From NCBI RefSeq assembly GCF_029846275.1, contig NZ_JARVWS010000003.1, forward strand, positions 765,163-829,162: a stretch of 64,000 nucleotides of DNA, written 5' to 3'. Position 1 is the stretch's first letter; each line of letters starts with the position of its first letter. The translations under genes were made by a program, and so were the position numbers. The stretch is from Nocardioides sp. CER19 (lineage in GTDB: Bacteria > Actinomycetota > Actinomycetes > Propionibacteriales > Nocardioidaceae). A model generated the notes under the pieces. That model searched no databases. It was not told the DNA's origin and was given only the letters and a program-made list of their open reading frames with translations. Of this stretch, positions 56,291 to 64,000 are shown in pieces.

Positions 56291-57484
56291 GTGCTCGTCA
56301 TCGTCGCCCCCGGACAGGGGGCCCAGTCAGCAGGTTTCCTGACTCCGTGGCTGGAAGACCCGGCCTTCTCCGCCCGCTTCGAGTGGCTCGCCACCGTCGC
56401 GGGCCTCGACCTCGTCCACTACGGCACCCAGGCCGACGACGAGACCATCCGTGACACGCAGATCGCGCAGCCGCTCCTCGTCGCCACCGGCCTCGTTGCC
56501 GCCCTCCAGCTCTTCCCGCACCCTGCCGACGCGTTCTCGCGCATCGGTGCCGTGGCCGGGCACAGCGTCGGCGAGCTGACGGCCGCCGCCGGCGCCCGGG
56601 CGATCACCGCCGAGCAGGCCATGGTCCTGGTCCGCGAGCGCGGGCGTGCCATGGCGCAGGCGGCCGCGGTGACGCCGACCGGCATGACCGCGATCCTCGG
56701 CGGCGACCGCGACGAGGTTCTCGCCGCGATCGAGCGGCACGGCCTCACCGCGGCCAACGACAACGGCCCGGGGCAGATCGTCGCCGCCGGCACCCTCGAG
56801 CAGCTCGAGGCCCTCAAGGCGGACCCGCCCGCGAAGGCGCGGCTGGCTCCGTTGAGCGTCGCCGGCGCCTTCCACACCGAGCACATGTCGCCGGCCGTCG
56901 GCCACCTGGCCTCGCTGGCCCGCTCGGTGTCCGTGCACGACCCGCGCACCCGGATGATCTCCAACAAGGACGGCCAGGTGGTCCACTCCGGCGCCGACAT
57001 GCTCCGGCGGATCGTGGGCCAGATCGCCAGCCCGGTGCGGTGGGACCTCTGCCTCGACACGATGTCCGACCTCGGCGTCACCGGCATCCTCGAGATGCCG
57101 CCGGCGGGCACCCTGACCGGCATCGCCAAGCGCAACCTCAAGGGCGTCGAGACGTTCGCGCTCAAGACGCCCGACCAGCTCGACGACGCCCGCGCGTTCT
57201 GCGAGAAGCACGGCGAGGAGGGCTCCTCGGGCGTCCTCGACACCTCGCCGACCTGGCGGATGGTCGTCTCGCCCTCCAAGGGCACGTTCCACCTCGCGGA
57301 GACGGCCAACGGCGCCGCCGTACTCTCCCCCGGCAGCGCGATCGGCGACATCGTCAGCCTGCGCGACCGGATCGCAGTGACCTCCGCCCACGGCGGCCAG
57401 GTCGTCGAATGGCTCGTCGAGGACGGCGACCTGGTCTCCCCCGGCCAGCCGCTGGTCCGCCTCCACCCGCAGGGTGTCGCCTGA
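56291..57484 (+). CDS. fabD: Malonyl-CoA:ACP transacylase with C-terminal biotinyl/lipoyl-like extension
   Basis: 397 residues. FabD loads malonyl from CoA onto ACP. The active site is intact: VAGHSVGELTAA (Ser92) and AGAFHTEHM (His195), with the PGQGAQ start. Normal FabD ends near residue 310. Here a linker is followed by residues about 325-397 (GGQVVEWLVEDGDLVSPGQPLVRL), which resemble the barrel of biotinyl/lipoyl carrier domains but end before the Met-Lys-Met-type attachment lysine. The extension may help assembly with ACP or AccD, or be non-catalytic. GTG start at 56291; TGATG overlap with fabH. Confidence 0.92.
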   Translation: MLVIVAPGQGAQSAGFLTPWLEDPAFSARFEWLATVAGLDLVHYGTQADDETIRDTQIAQPLLVATGLVAALQLFPHPADAFSRIGAVAGHSVGELTAAAGARAITAEQAMVLVRERGRAMAQAAAVTPTGMTAILGGDRDEVLAAIERHGLTAANDNGPGQIVAAGTLEQLEALKADPPAKARLAPLSVAGAFHTEHMSPAVGHLASLARSVSVHDPRTRMISNKDGQVVHSGADMLRRIVGQIASPVRWDLCLDTMSDLGVTGILEMPPAGTLTGIAKRNLKGVETFALKTPDQLDDARAFCEKHGEEGSSGVLDTSPTWRMVVSPSKGTFHLAETANGAAVLSPGSAIGDIVSLRDRIAVTSAHGGQVVEWLVEDGDLVSPGQPLVRLHPQGVA

Positions 57485-58479
57485 TGGCCGGCCTGCTCGC
57501 ACCCTCCGGCGCCGCTCACGCGCGGCTGCTCGGCCTCGGCGCCTACCGTCCGTCGCGGGTCGTCCCCAACAGCGAGATCGTGGATGCGATCGACTCGAGT
57601 GATGAGTGGATCCGCACTCGCTCGGGCATCACGGAGCGCCGCTGGGCCACTCCGGAGGAGACCGTCCAGGTGATGTCGGTCGCCGCGGCGCGCGACGCCC
57701 TCGCGGACGCCGGCGTCGACGCCCACCAGATCGACTGCGTCATCGTCGCCACCGTCAGCCACCTCTCCCAGACGCCCGCGATCGCGACCACGATCGCGCA
57801 CGAGCTCGGGACCGAGCAGGCCGCCGCGTTCGACATCTCCGCCGCGTGCGCCGGCTTCTGCCACGGCGTCGCGATGGCCTCCGACCTGATCCGCGGCGGC
57901 AGCGCCGGCCACGTCCTCGTCATCGGTGTGGAGCGGCTCTCCGACATCACCGACCGGGCCGACCGCGGGACCGCGTTCATCTTCGCCGACGGCGCCGGCG
58001 CCGTCGTCGTCGGACCGAGCGACGAGCCCGGCATCGGGCCCGTGGTCTGGGGCTCCGACGGCGAGCGCGCCGACCTCATCACGCAGCGCGAGATGTGGCC
58101 CGAAGCGCTCGCCCGCGGCGAGATGCCGCACCTGACGATGCAGGGCAACCCGGTGTTCCGCTGGGCCTCCTTCGCGATGGCCAAGATCGGCCTCGAGGCG
58201 CTCGACCGCGCCGGGGTCACCGTGGACGAGCTCGACTGCTTCGTCCCGCACCAGGCCAACATGCGCATCGTCGACGCCCTGGCGCGCTCGATGAAGCTGC
58301 CCGAGCACGTCCGCATCGCTCGCGACATCGCCGACATGGGCAACACCTCGGCGGCGTCCATCCCGCTCGCACTCGAGCGGATGAAGCGGGAGGGCGAGGC
58401 CAAGAGCGGCGACACCGCTCTGTTCATCGCCTTCGGTGCCGGCCTGACCTACGCGGCCCAGGTCGTCATCGTCCCCTGA
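57484..58479 (+). CDS. fabH: Beta-ketoacyl-ACP synthase III
   Basis: 331 residues. FabH starts chains by condensing acyl-CoA with malonyl-ACP. The Cys-His-Asn triad is visible: Cys in ISAACAGFCHG, His in VPHQANMRI and Asn in MGNTSAASIPLA. EWIRTRSGITERR at the N-terminus is the FabH signature. ATG at 57484 shares one base with the fabD stop. In branched-chain-making actinobacteria it sets the primer (isobutyryl- or acetyl-CoA). Belongs to the fabD-fabH-acpP-fabF-accD operon. Confidence 0.95.
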   Translation: MAGLLAPSGAAHARLLGLGAYRPSRVVPNSEIVDAIDSSDEWIRTRSGITERRWATPEETVQVMSVAAARDALADAGVDAHQIDCVIVATVSHLSQTPAIATTIAHELGTEQAAAFDISAACAGFCHGVAMASDLIRGGSAGHVLVIGVERLSDITDRADRGTAFIFADGAGAVVVGPSDEPGIGPVVWGSDGERADLITQREMWPEALARGEMPHLTMQGNPVFRWASFAMAKIGLEALDRAGVTVDELDCFVPHQANMRIVDALARSMKLPEHVRIARDIADMGNTSAASIPLALERMKREGEAKSGDTALFIAFGAGLTYAAQVVIVP

Positions 58480-58529
58480 TCGGCTCCACCCCTACCGAGC
58501 ACCGCGCTCACCCATCAGAAAGGAACACC

Positions 58530-58781
58530 ATGCCCAGCACCGAAGAGATCCGCGCCGACCTCGCCGAGATCGTCAACGAGGTCGCCGGCATCGACGTCGA
58601 CGACGTCCAGCTGGACAAGTCGTTCGTCGAGGACCTCGACGTCGACTCGCTGTCCATGGTCGAGGTCGTCGTGGCCGCCGAGGAGAAGTTCGGCGTGTCG
58701 ATCCCCGACGACGAGGTCAAGAACCTCAAGACCGTCGGCGACGCCGTCTCGTTCATCGAGAACGCGTCCGCCAACGCCTGA
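58530..58781 (+). CDS. acpP: Acyl carrier protein
   Basis: 83-residue acidic helical protein. The phosphopantetheine site is the Ser of LDVDSLSMVEVV (DSL motif). Carries the growing acyl chain during fatty acid synthesis. ATG at 58530 with GAAAGGA 8 bases upstream; 50 bases after fabH. Placed, as in Streptomyces and Mycobacterium, between the initiation and elongation condensing enzymes. Confidence 0.96.
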   Translation: MPSTEEIRADLAEIVNEVAGIDVDDVQLDKSFVEDLDVDSLSMVEVVVAAEEKFGVSIPDDEVKNLKTVGDAVSFIENASANA

Positions 58782-58820
58782 TCGTCTGATCCGCAACCAC
58801 CCTTCGAACGCAAGGTCGTC

Positions 58821-60082
<1,262 letters not shown>

Positions 60083-60086
<4 letters not shown>

Positions 60087-61504
60087 CCGCGGTCCAGGAG
60101 AAGCCGGCCCGGGTCGACGACCCGCGCTACCCGCTCACCCGGCTCACGGCGCTGCTCGACGAGGGCAGCCTCGAGCTGGTCTCGTCCCTCGACGACTCCG
60201 GCATGGTGGCCGCACGCGGCACCGTGGACGGCTCGCCCGTGGTGGCCTTCTGCTCCGACGCCACCGTGATGGGTGGCGCGATGGGCGATGAGGGCTGCCG
60301 CGTGGTCGTCGACGCCTACCACCTCGCGCTCACCGACCGCGTCCCGATCATCGGCCTGTGGCACTCGGGCGGCGCCCGGCTCGCGGAGGGCGTCCTCTCG
60401 CTGCACGCCGTCGGCCGCATCTTCCAGGTCATGACGCAGGCGTCCGGGGTTATCCCGCAGATCTCCGTCGTCCTGGGCCCGGCGGCGGGCGGTGCCGCCT
60501 ACGGACCGGCGCTGACCGACGTCGTCATCCTCGGCCCCGAGGGCCGCATCTTCGTCACCGGCCCCGACGTGGTCCGCTCGGTGACCGGCGAGGACGTCGA
60601 CATGCTGCGTCTCGGCGGCCCCGAGCCGCACGGCCGCCGCTCCGGCGTCGTCCACATCCTGGCCGACACCGAGCGCGACGCCCTCGACCGGGCTCGCACC
60701 GTGGCCCACCTCCTCGGCTCGCAGGGCAGCCTGCACGTCGACGCCGTCGAGGACATCGACCTCGGCGCACTGCTGCCCGAGTCCAGGAAGCGCGCCTACG
60801 ACGTGCACCCGCTCGTCGACCACCTCCTCGACGAGGGCACGGTCCAGGAGCTGCACGCCCGTTGGGCGCCCAACATCGTGACCGCGCTGGGCCGTCTCGG
60901 CGGCCGTACCGTCGGCGTCGTCGCCAACAACCCGCTGCGCCTGGGCGGCTGCCTGGACTCGCTGTCGGCGGAGAAGGCCTCCCGCTTCGTGCGCATGTGC
61001 GATGCCTTCGGCGTTCCGCTGGTGGTCGTGGTCGACGTGCCCGGCTACCTGCCCGGTGTCGGGCAGGAGTGGGACGGCGTCGTACGCCGCGGCGCGAAGC
61101 TCCTGCACGCCTTCGGCGAGTGCGTGGTCCCCCGGGTCACGCTGGTCACCCGCAAGACCTACGGCGGCGCCTACATCGCCATGAACGCCCGCTCGCTCGG
61201 CGCGACGAAGGTGTTCGCCTGGCCGGGTGCCGAGGTGGCCGTGATGGGGGCCGTCGCCGCGGTGCGCATCCTCCACCGACGCAAGCTGGCCGAGGTCGCC
61301 CCGGACATCCGTGCCCAGGTCGAGGCCGAGCTCGCGGCCGAGCACGAGCGCATCGCGGGTGGCGTCGACAAGGCTGTCGAGATCGGCGTGGTCGACGAGG
61401 TCGTCTCGCCGGCCACCACCCGCACGACCATCGCGCGTGCGATCCACGACGCCGTCCAGGCGGGCGGCGTCCACCGCGGACGGCACGGCAACATCCCGCT
61501 CTGA
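60083..61504 (+). CDS. accD: Acyl-CoA carboxylase carboxyltransferase (beta, AccD6-like) subunit
   Basis: 473 residues. Carboxyltransferase that transfers CO2 from biotin to acetyl- (or propionyl-) CoA, making malonyl-CoA for FabD. N-terminal half: GGAMGDEGCRVVVDAYHLAL, LWHSGGARLAEGVLSLHAVG and GPAAGGAAYGPALTD, the acyl-CoA oxyanion region. C-terminal half: VVVDVPGYLPGVGQEWDGVV and KTYGGAYIAMNARSLGA, the biotin side. Homologous position to accD6 of M. tuberculosis. The biotin carboxylase/carrier subunit is not in the window. ATGA overlap with fabF. Confidence 0.93.
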
Positions 61505-61543
61505 CGGGCGTAACCCGCCGCGGCCTTGCCGCGTTGGACCGGT

Positions 61544-62131
61544 GTGAGGCCGATCACCAAGGCTGCAAGGCCGCGGGCTCGTCGCGCGCGGCGGCTGCTG
61601 ACGGCGGGCGCGATCGCGCTGTGCGTCCCTCTCGGGCCGCTCGGCCCTGTCGAGGCGGCGTCGGCCGCCGAGCCGACGGCTGCCCAGTTCGCGGCCATGG
61701 GCAGCACCCACGCGCCGGCGTACCGCCTGCCGCCCGGCTGCCACTGGTACACCTACACCTACCGGGTCTCGCCGCCCGAGCCCGAGTGGTCGCTGGAGGT
61801 CTTCATCACCGACGCCGCCGGCGTCGCGCAGGCCTCGGACGTCATGCTCTCGGGCGCTGACCCGACGCAGGGCACCAAGCGCTTCCAGCTGTGCGCCAGC
61901 AACACGGCCGCGCCCGGCCGCTTCACGATCCGCGGCAAGCTCTCCTACCGGCACTACGCGTCGATGCCGATCGTCGACCAGACCCGCGACTACTCGGGCT
62001 GGATCGCGAGCTCACACTTCCGGGTCTCCAAGCACCGGTCGGCCAGGTGCGTCAAGGCAAGCAAAAAGGCGAAGCGCCTCCACACGGCGAGGGCTCGGCG
62101 CGCCGCTCATCGCGCCTGCCACCGCGGCTGA
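61544..62131 (+). CDS. Secreted protein of unknown function
   Basis: 195 residues from the GTG at 61544 (a TTG at 61526 is also in frame). Very basic start (RPRARRARR), then a hydrophobic signal segment (LLTAGAIALCVPLGPLGP) and an Ala-rich probable cleavage region near ASAAEPTA. The exported part contains two Cys (PPGCHWYTYTY and FQLCASNT) that could form a disulfide and looks beta-rich. The C-terminal 30 residues are rich in Lys, Arg and His. I recognise no family. May be co-transcribed with the fatty-acid operon, 39 bases downstream of accD. Confidence 0.7.
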   Translation: MRPITKAARPRARRARRLLTAGAIALCVPLGPLGPVEAASAAEPTAAQFAAMGSTHAPAYRLPPGCHWYTYTYRVSPPEPEWSLEVFITDAAGVAQASDVMLSGADPTQGTKRFQLCASNTAAPGRFTIRGKLSYRHYASMPIVDQTRDYSGWIASSHFRVSKHRSARCVKASKKAKRLHTARARRAAHRACHRG

Positions 62132-62166
62132 GCCGGACGACTCAGGCCTCGGACGAGTCGGGCGAC

Positions 62167-62700
62167 TCAGACGACCTGGTGGAGCCAGCGCACCGGCGCG
62201 CCCTCGCCGGCGTGACGGAACGTCTCGAGCTCGTCGTCCCACTGCTTGCCGAGCAGCTTGTCGATCTCCACGAGCATCGTGGTGTCTCCGAGGGCCGCCT
62301 TCACCACGGCCGCCTTGAGCCGGTCCTCAGGGATCATGATGTCCCCGTGGAGGCCGGTCACGGCGTGGAAGACCCCCAGCTCGGGCGTGTAGGAGTAGCG
62401 CGAGCCCTCCGAGCCGGACGTCGGCTCCTCGGTGATCTCGAACCGGAGGTGCTTCCAGCCCTTGAGGGCCGAGGCGACAGCGGCGGCCGACCCGACGGCA
62501 CCGGTCCACGAGAGCTCCGCCCGGTAGGTCCCGACCTGCGCCGGCTGCGGCGTCCAGTCCAGGTTCACGGCAACGCCGAGTACGCCGCCGACGGCCCATT
62601 CGACGTGTGGGCACAGCGCGGACGGCGCCGAGTGCACGTAGAGGACGCCTCGGGTGGCGGTCCGCGAGGCGCTGGGCGTAGTCGTGTAAGCGGTCACCAT
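62167..62700 (-). CDS. DUF3145 family protein
   Basis: 177 residues, matching the DUF3145 family: GVLYVHSAPSALCPHVEWAVGGVLG near the N-terminus and LHGDIMIPEDRLKAAVVKAALG, then VEIDKLLGKQWDDELETFRHAGEGAPVRWL at the end. An actinobacterial family of unknown function, usually close to the fatty-acid synthesis cluster, as in Streptomyces. Converges with the secreted protein gene over a 35-base gap. Upstream, 62790-62820 is AT-rich and probably holds its promoter, although I cannot assign the boxes. Confidence 0.85.
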   Translation of the reverse strand: MVTAYTTTPSASRTATRGVLYVHSAPSALCPHVEWAVGGVLGVAVNLDWTPQPAQVGTYRAELSWTGAVGSAAAVASALKGWKHLRFEITEEPTSGSEGSRYSYTPELGVFHAVTGLHGDIMIPEDRLKAAVVKAALGDTTMLVEIDKLLGKQWDDELETFRHAGEGAPVRWLHQVV

Positions 62701-62876
62701 GTTCTCCTTCGTTCCGGCGTGGAGCTTCGCCTTCCCCAGCGGACTCCGTTCGGGACGAGTCAGACCAATGGCCGCTCAATCACAGGTGTGTAGTTCTTTG
62801 CATATTGTGACGCATGAGGGCCCTGAGCACCAGCGACACGCGCCGACTGGGGACTCAGGACCCGCGTCACGCCGCC

Positions 62877-63923
62877 TCAGTCGCGGGTCGCCTCGAGGGC
62901 AGCGGCCCGGTCGGCGGCGTCGGTCAGTTCCTCGCCGTCGATCGCGAACGTGCGGTGGAACCACGTCAGCGCGTCGGTCGGACGGCCGGCCGCCTCCAGC
63001 GTGTCGGCGTACGTGTAGCGCAGCCGGACCACCCACGCAGCCCTGCTCTTGCTCATCAACGGAGCGTGCTCGAGCACCCGCAGGGCAGCGTCGAACTGGC
63101 CCATGTCGCGCCGGGCGCCAGCCTCGACGATGGTCATCTCGGCCTTGGCCTCGGGTGCGAAGTTGGCGACCGAGGGGCTCTGCGCCAGCTTGATGGCCTG
63201 CTCCGGCTGGCCGAGCGCACGGTGGCAGTCGGCCATGATCGGAAGGTAAGCGGTCGCGCCGTTCATCCGCTTGGCGGCACGGAGCTCGGCCAACGCCTCG
63301 GCGTAGTGACCGGCCGCGTACGCCGCCTCGCCGAGCGCCTCGCGCACGACGGCCAGGCGCTGAGCGCGACTCTTGGCCGCCTTCGCGTGCTGATAGGCGA
63401 GCTCGGGGTCGGAGTCGATGAGCGCACCGGCGGCCGCGAGGTGACGTGCGACGCGGGCCGCGAGCTTCTCGGGGAGCCCCTTCAGCTGCACGGCCACGGA
63501 GCGGTCCAGCTCCTTGCCGGTCACCCACTCGGGCAGCTCCGGACCGTCGTACGCCCTCTGCTCGGAGGTACGAGCGATGGCGTCACCGCCGCGAGCGGGC
63601 CGGTCCTGGCGCGGACGCTGCGGACCCTTCCGCTCCGGTCCCTTGCCCTCCGCCGAGCGGCGCGGCGCGCCCTTCCCTGCCGGGCGGTTCGACGACCCCT
63701 TCGCCGACCCCTTCGACGGCGCCGCGTCAGCGCCTCGACGGGACGGGCGTCCCGACTCGGCGGGCTTGCCCTCGCGCGCGCCCGGCGCGCCCTGCGCGCC
63801 GCGCCCGGAGCCGGAGCGGCCGGATCCCGCGCCGCGGCCGGCGGACGAGCCTCCGCGCCCCGATCCACCGCGTCCAGCGCCGGCGCCCTTGGCGGGCCGG
63901 CCCGAGCGTCGCTCCTCAGCCAC
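62877..63923 (-). CDS. TPR-like protein with a Gly/Arg/Ser-rich N-terminal tail
   Basis: 348 residues from the GTG at 63923 (GAGAGGA 7 bases upstream); an open frame to 63977 is not needed. Residues 1-115 are low-complexity, rich in Gly, Arg, Ser and Lys, with RGG/SRG-type repeats, strongly basic and surely disordered. Residues about 125-340 are helical and TPR-like (LAYQHAKAAKSRAQRLAVVREALGE, HYAEALAELRAAKRM, QFDAALRVLEHAP). Such tails can bind RNA, while the helical part would bind a partner. Probably a conserved actinobacterial protein of unknown role. Its TGA ends 176 bases before DUF3145. Confidence 0.8.
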   Translation of the reverse strand: MAEERRSGRPAKGAGAGRGGSGRGGSSAGRGAGSGRSGSGRGAQGAPGAREGKPAESGRPSRRGADAAPSKGSAKGSSNRPAGKGAPRRSAEGKGPERKGPQRPRQDRPARGGDAIARTSEQRAYDGPELPEWVTGKELDRSVAVQLKGLPEKLAARVARHLAAAGALIDSDPELAYQHAKAAKSRAQRLAVVREALGEAAYAAGHYAEALAELRAAKRMNGATAYLPIMADCHRALGQPEQAIKLAQSPSVANFAPEAKAEMTIVEAGARRDMGQFDAALRVLEHAPLMSKSRAAWVVRLRYTYADTLEAAGRPTDALTWFHRTFAIDGEELTDAADRAAALEATRD

Positions 63924-64000
63924 GGTCAGTCCTCTCTCACGAAACGTATGGGTCCCGAAATACAGCGTAGGGGCCACCCGGAGGTGGCCCCTACGTCAAA

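Overview
High-GC, densely packed actinobacterial chromosome. The aceE/FasR-type regulator/fabD-fabH-acpP-fabF/accD block, the flanking DUF3052, AhpE and DUF3145 genes, frequent GTG starts and a dispersed cruciform repeat (53811-53907) point to Actinomycetota. Nocardioidaceae (a Nocardioides-like organism) is my best guess, made from memory of such genomes and not from a search. No insertion sequence, integrase, phage gene or CRISPR array is visible. One tRNA gene, tRNA-Val(UAC), lies at 47851-47924.

Layout. (1) 1-8.6 kb: end of a LuxR-type regulator, a ThrE-type exporter, a DHA2 drug exporter with an unusual winged-helix-like cytosolic tail, and a divergent chain of a FUSC protein and two SulP permeases. 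(2) 8.9-25.2 kb: a coiled-coil protein made of 11-residue repeats, then the most distinctive part of the window. This is an island with a histidine-ammonia-lyase-like protein whose MIO triad is GTG instead of ASG, five luciferase-like flavin monooxygenases, two tandem-DUF427 proteins, a complete peptide/opine-type ABC importer, a rhodanese and a cysteine dioxygenase. It reads as import and oxidative breakdown of a small organosulfur or amine compound. It contains no regulator and no flavin reductase. Three of its promoter regions share a 14-base word. (3) 25.3-35.6 kb: GlsB-type membrane protein, an aldehyde dehydrogenase with Gln at the general-base position, an IclR regulator, and a divergent LIV-type ABC importer joined to an aryl-alcohol-type dehydrogenase and a benzaldehyde-type dehydrogenase. 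This is a probable aromatic alcohol/aldehyde uptake and oxidation unit; TGGAACG words flank the regulator. (4) 35.7-47.6 kb: assorted single genes: secreted phosphoesterase with a His-rich tail, LysR/SDR pair, TadE/TadG pair, ASCH protein, MerR remnant, VOC protein, trypsin-like protease, TetR with a DHA2 transporter split by a TAATG stop/start, and a PAP2-like membrane protein. (5) 47.8-64 kb: core metabolism: tRNA-Val, AhpE peroxiredoxin, acyl-CoA ligase, DUF3052, AceE, an alpha/beta hydrolase, FasR-type regulator, the type II fatty-acid synthesis operon ending in a carboxyltransferase, a secreted protein, DUF3145 and a TPR protein with a Gly/Arg/Ser-rich N-terminus.

How the genes work together. 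In region 5, AceE makes acetyl-CoA, AccD converts acyl-CoA for chain building, and FabD/FabH/AcpP/FabF run elongation, probably under the FasR-type protein, which may bind a palindrome just upstream of fabD. In region 2 the importer would bring in a substrate, the flavin monooxygenases and lyase-like protein would cleave it, and cysteine dioxygenase plus rhodanese would handle released thiol or sulfane sulfur. The substrate is not known. Several genes (18110, 25161, 39558, 44563, 50969) have a -10-like hexamer 6-7 bases before the start codon and look leaderless.
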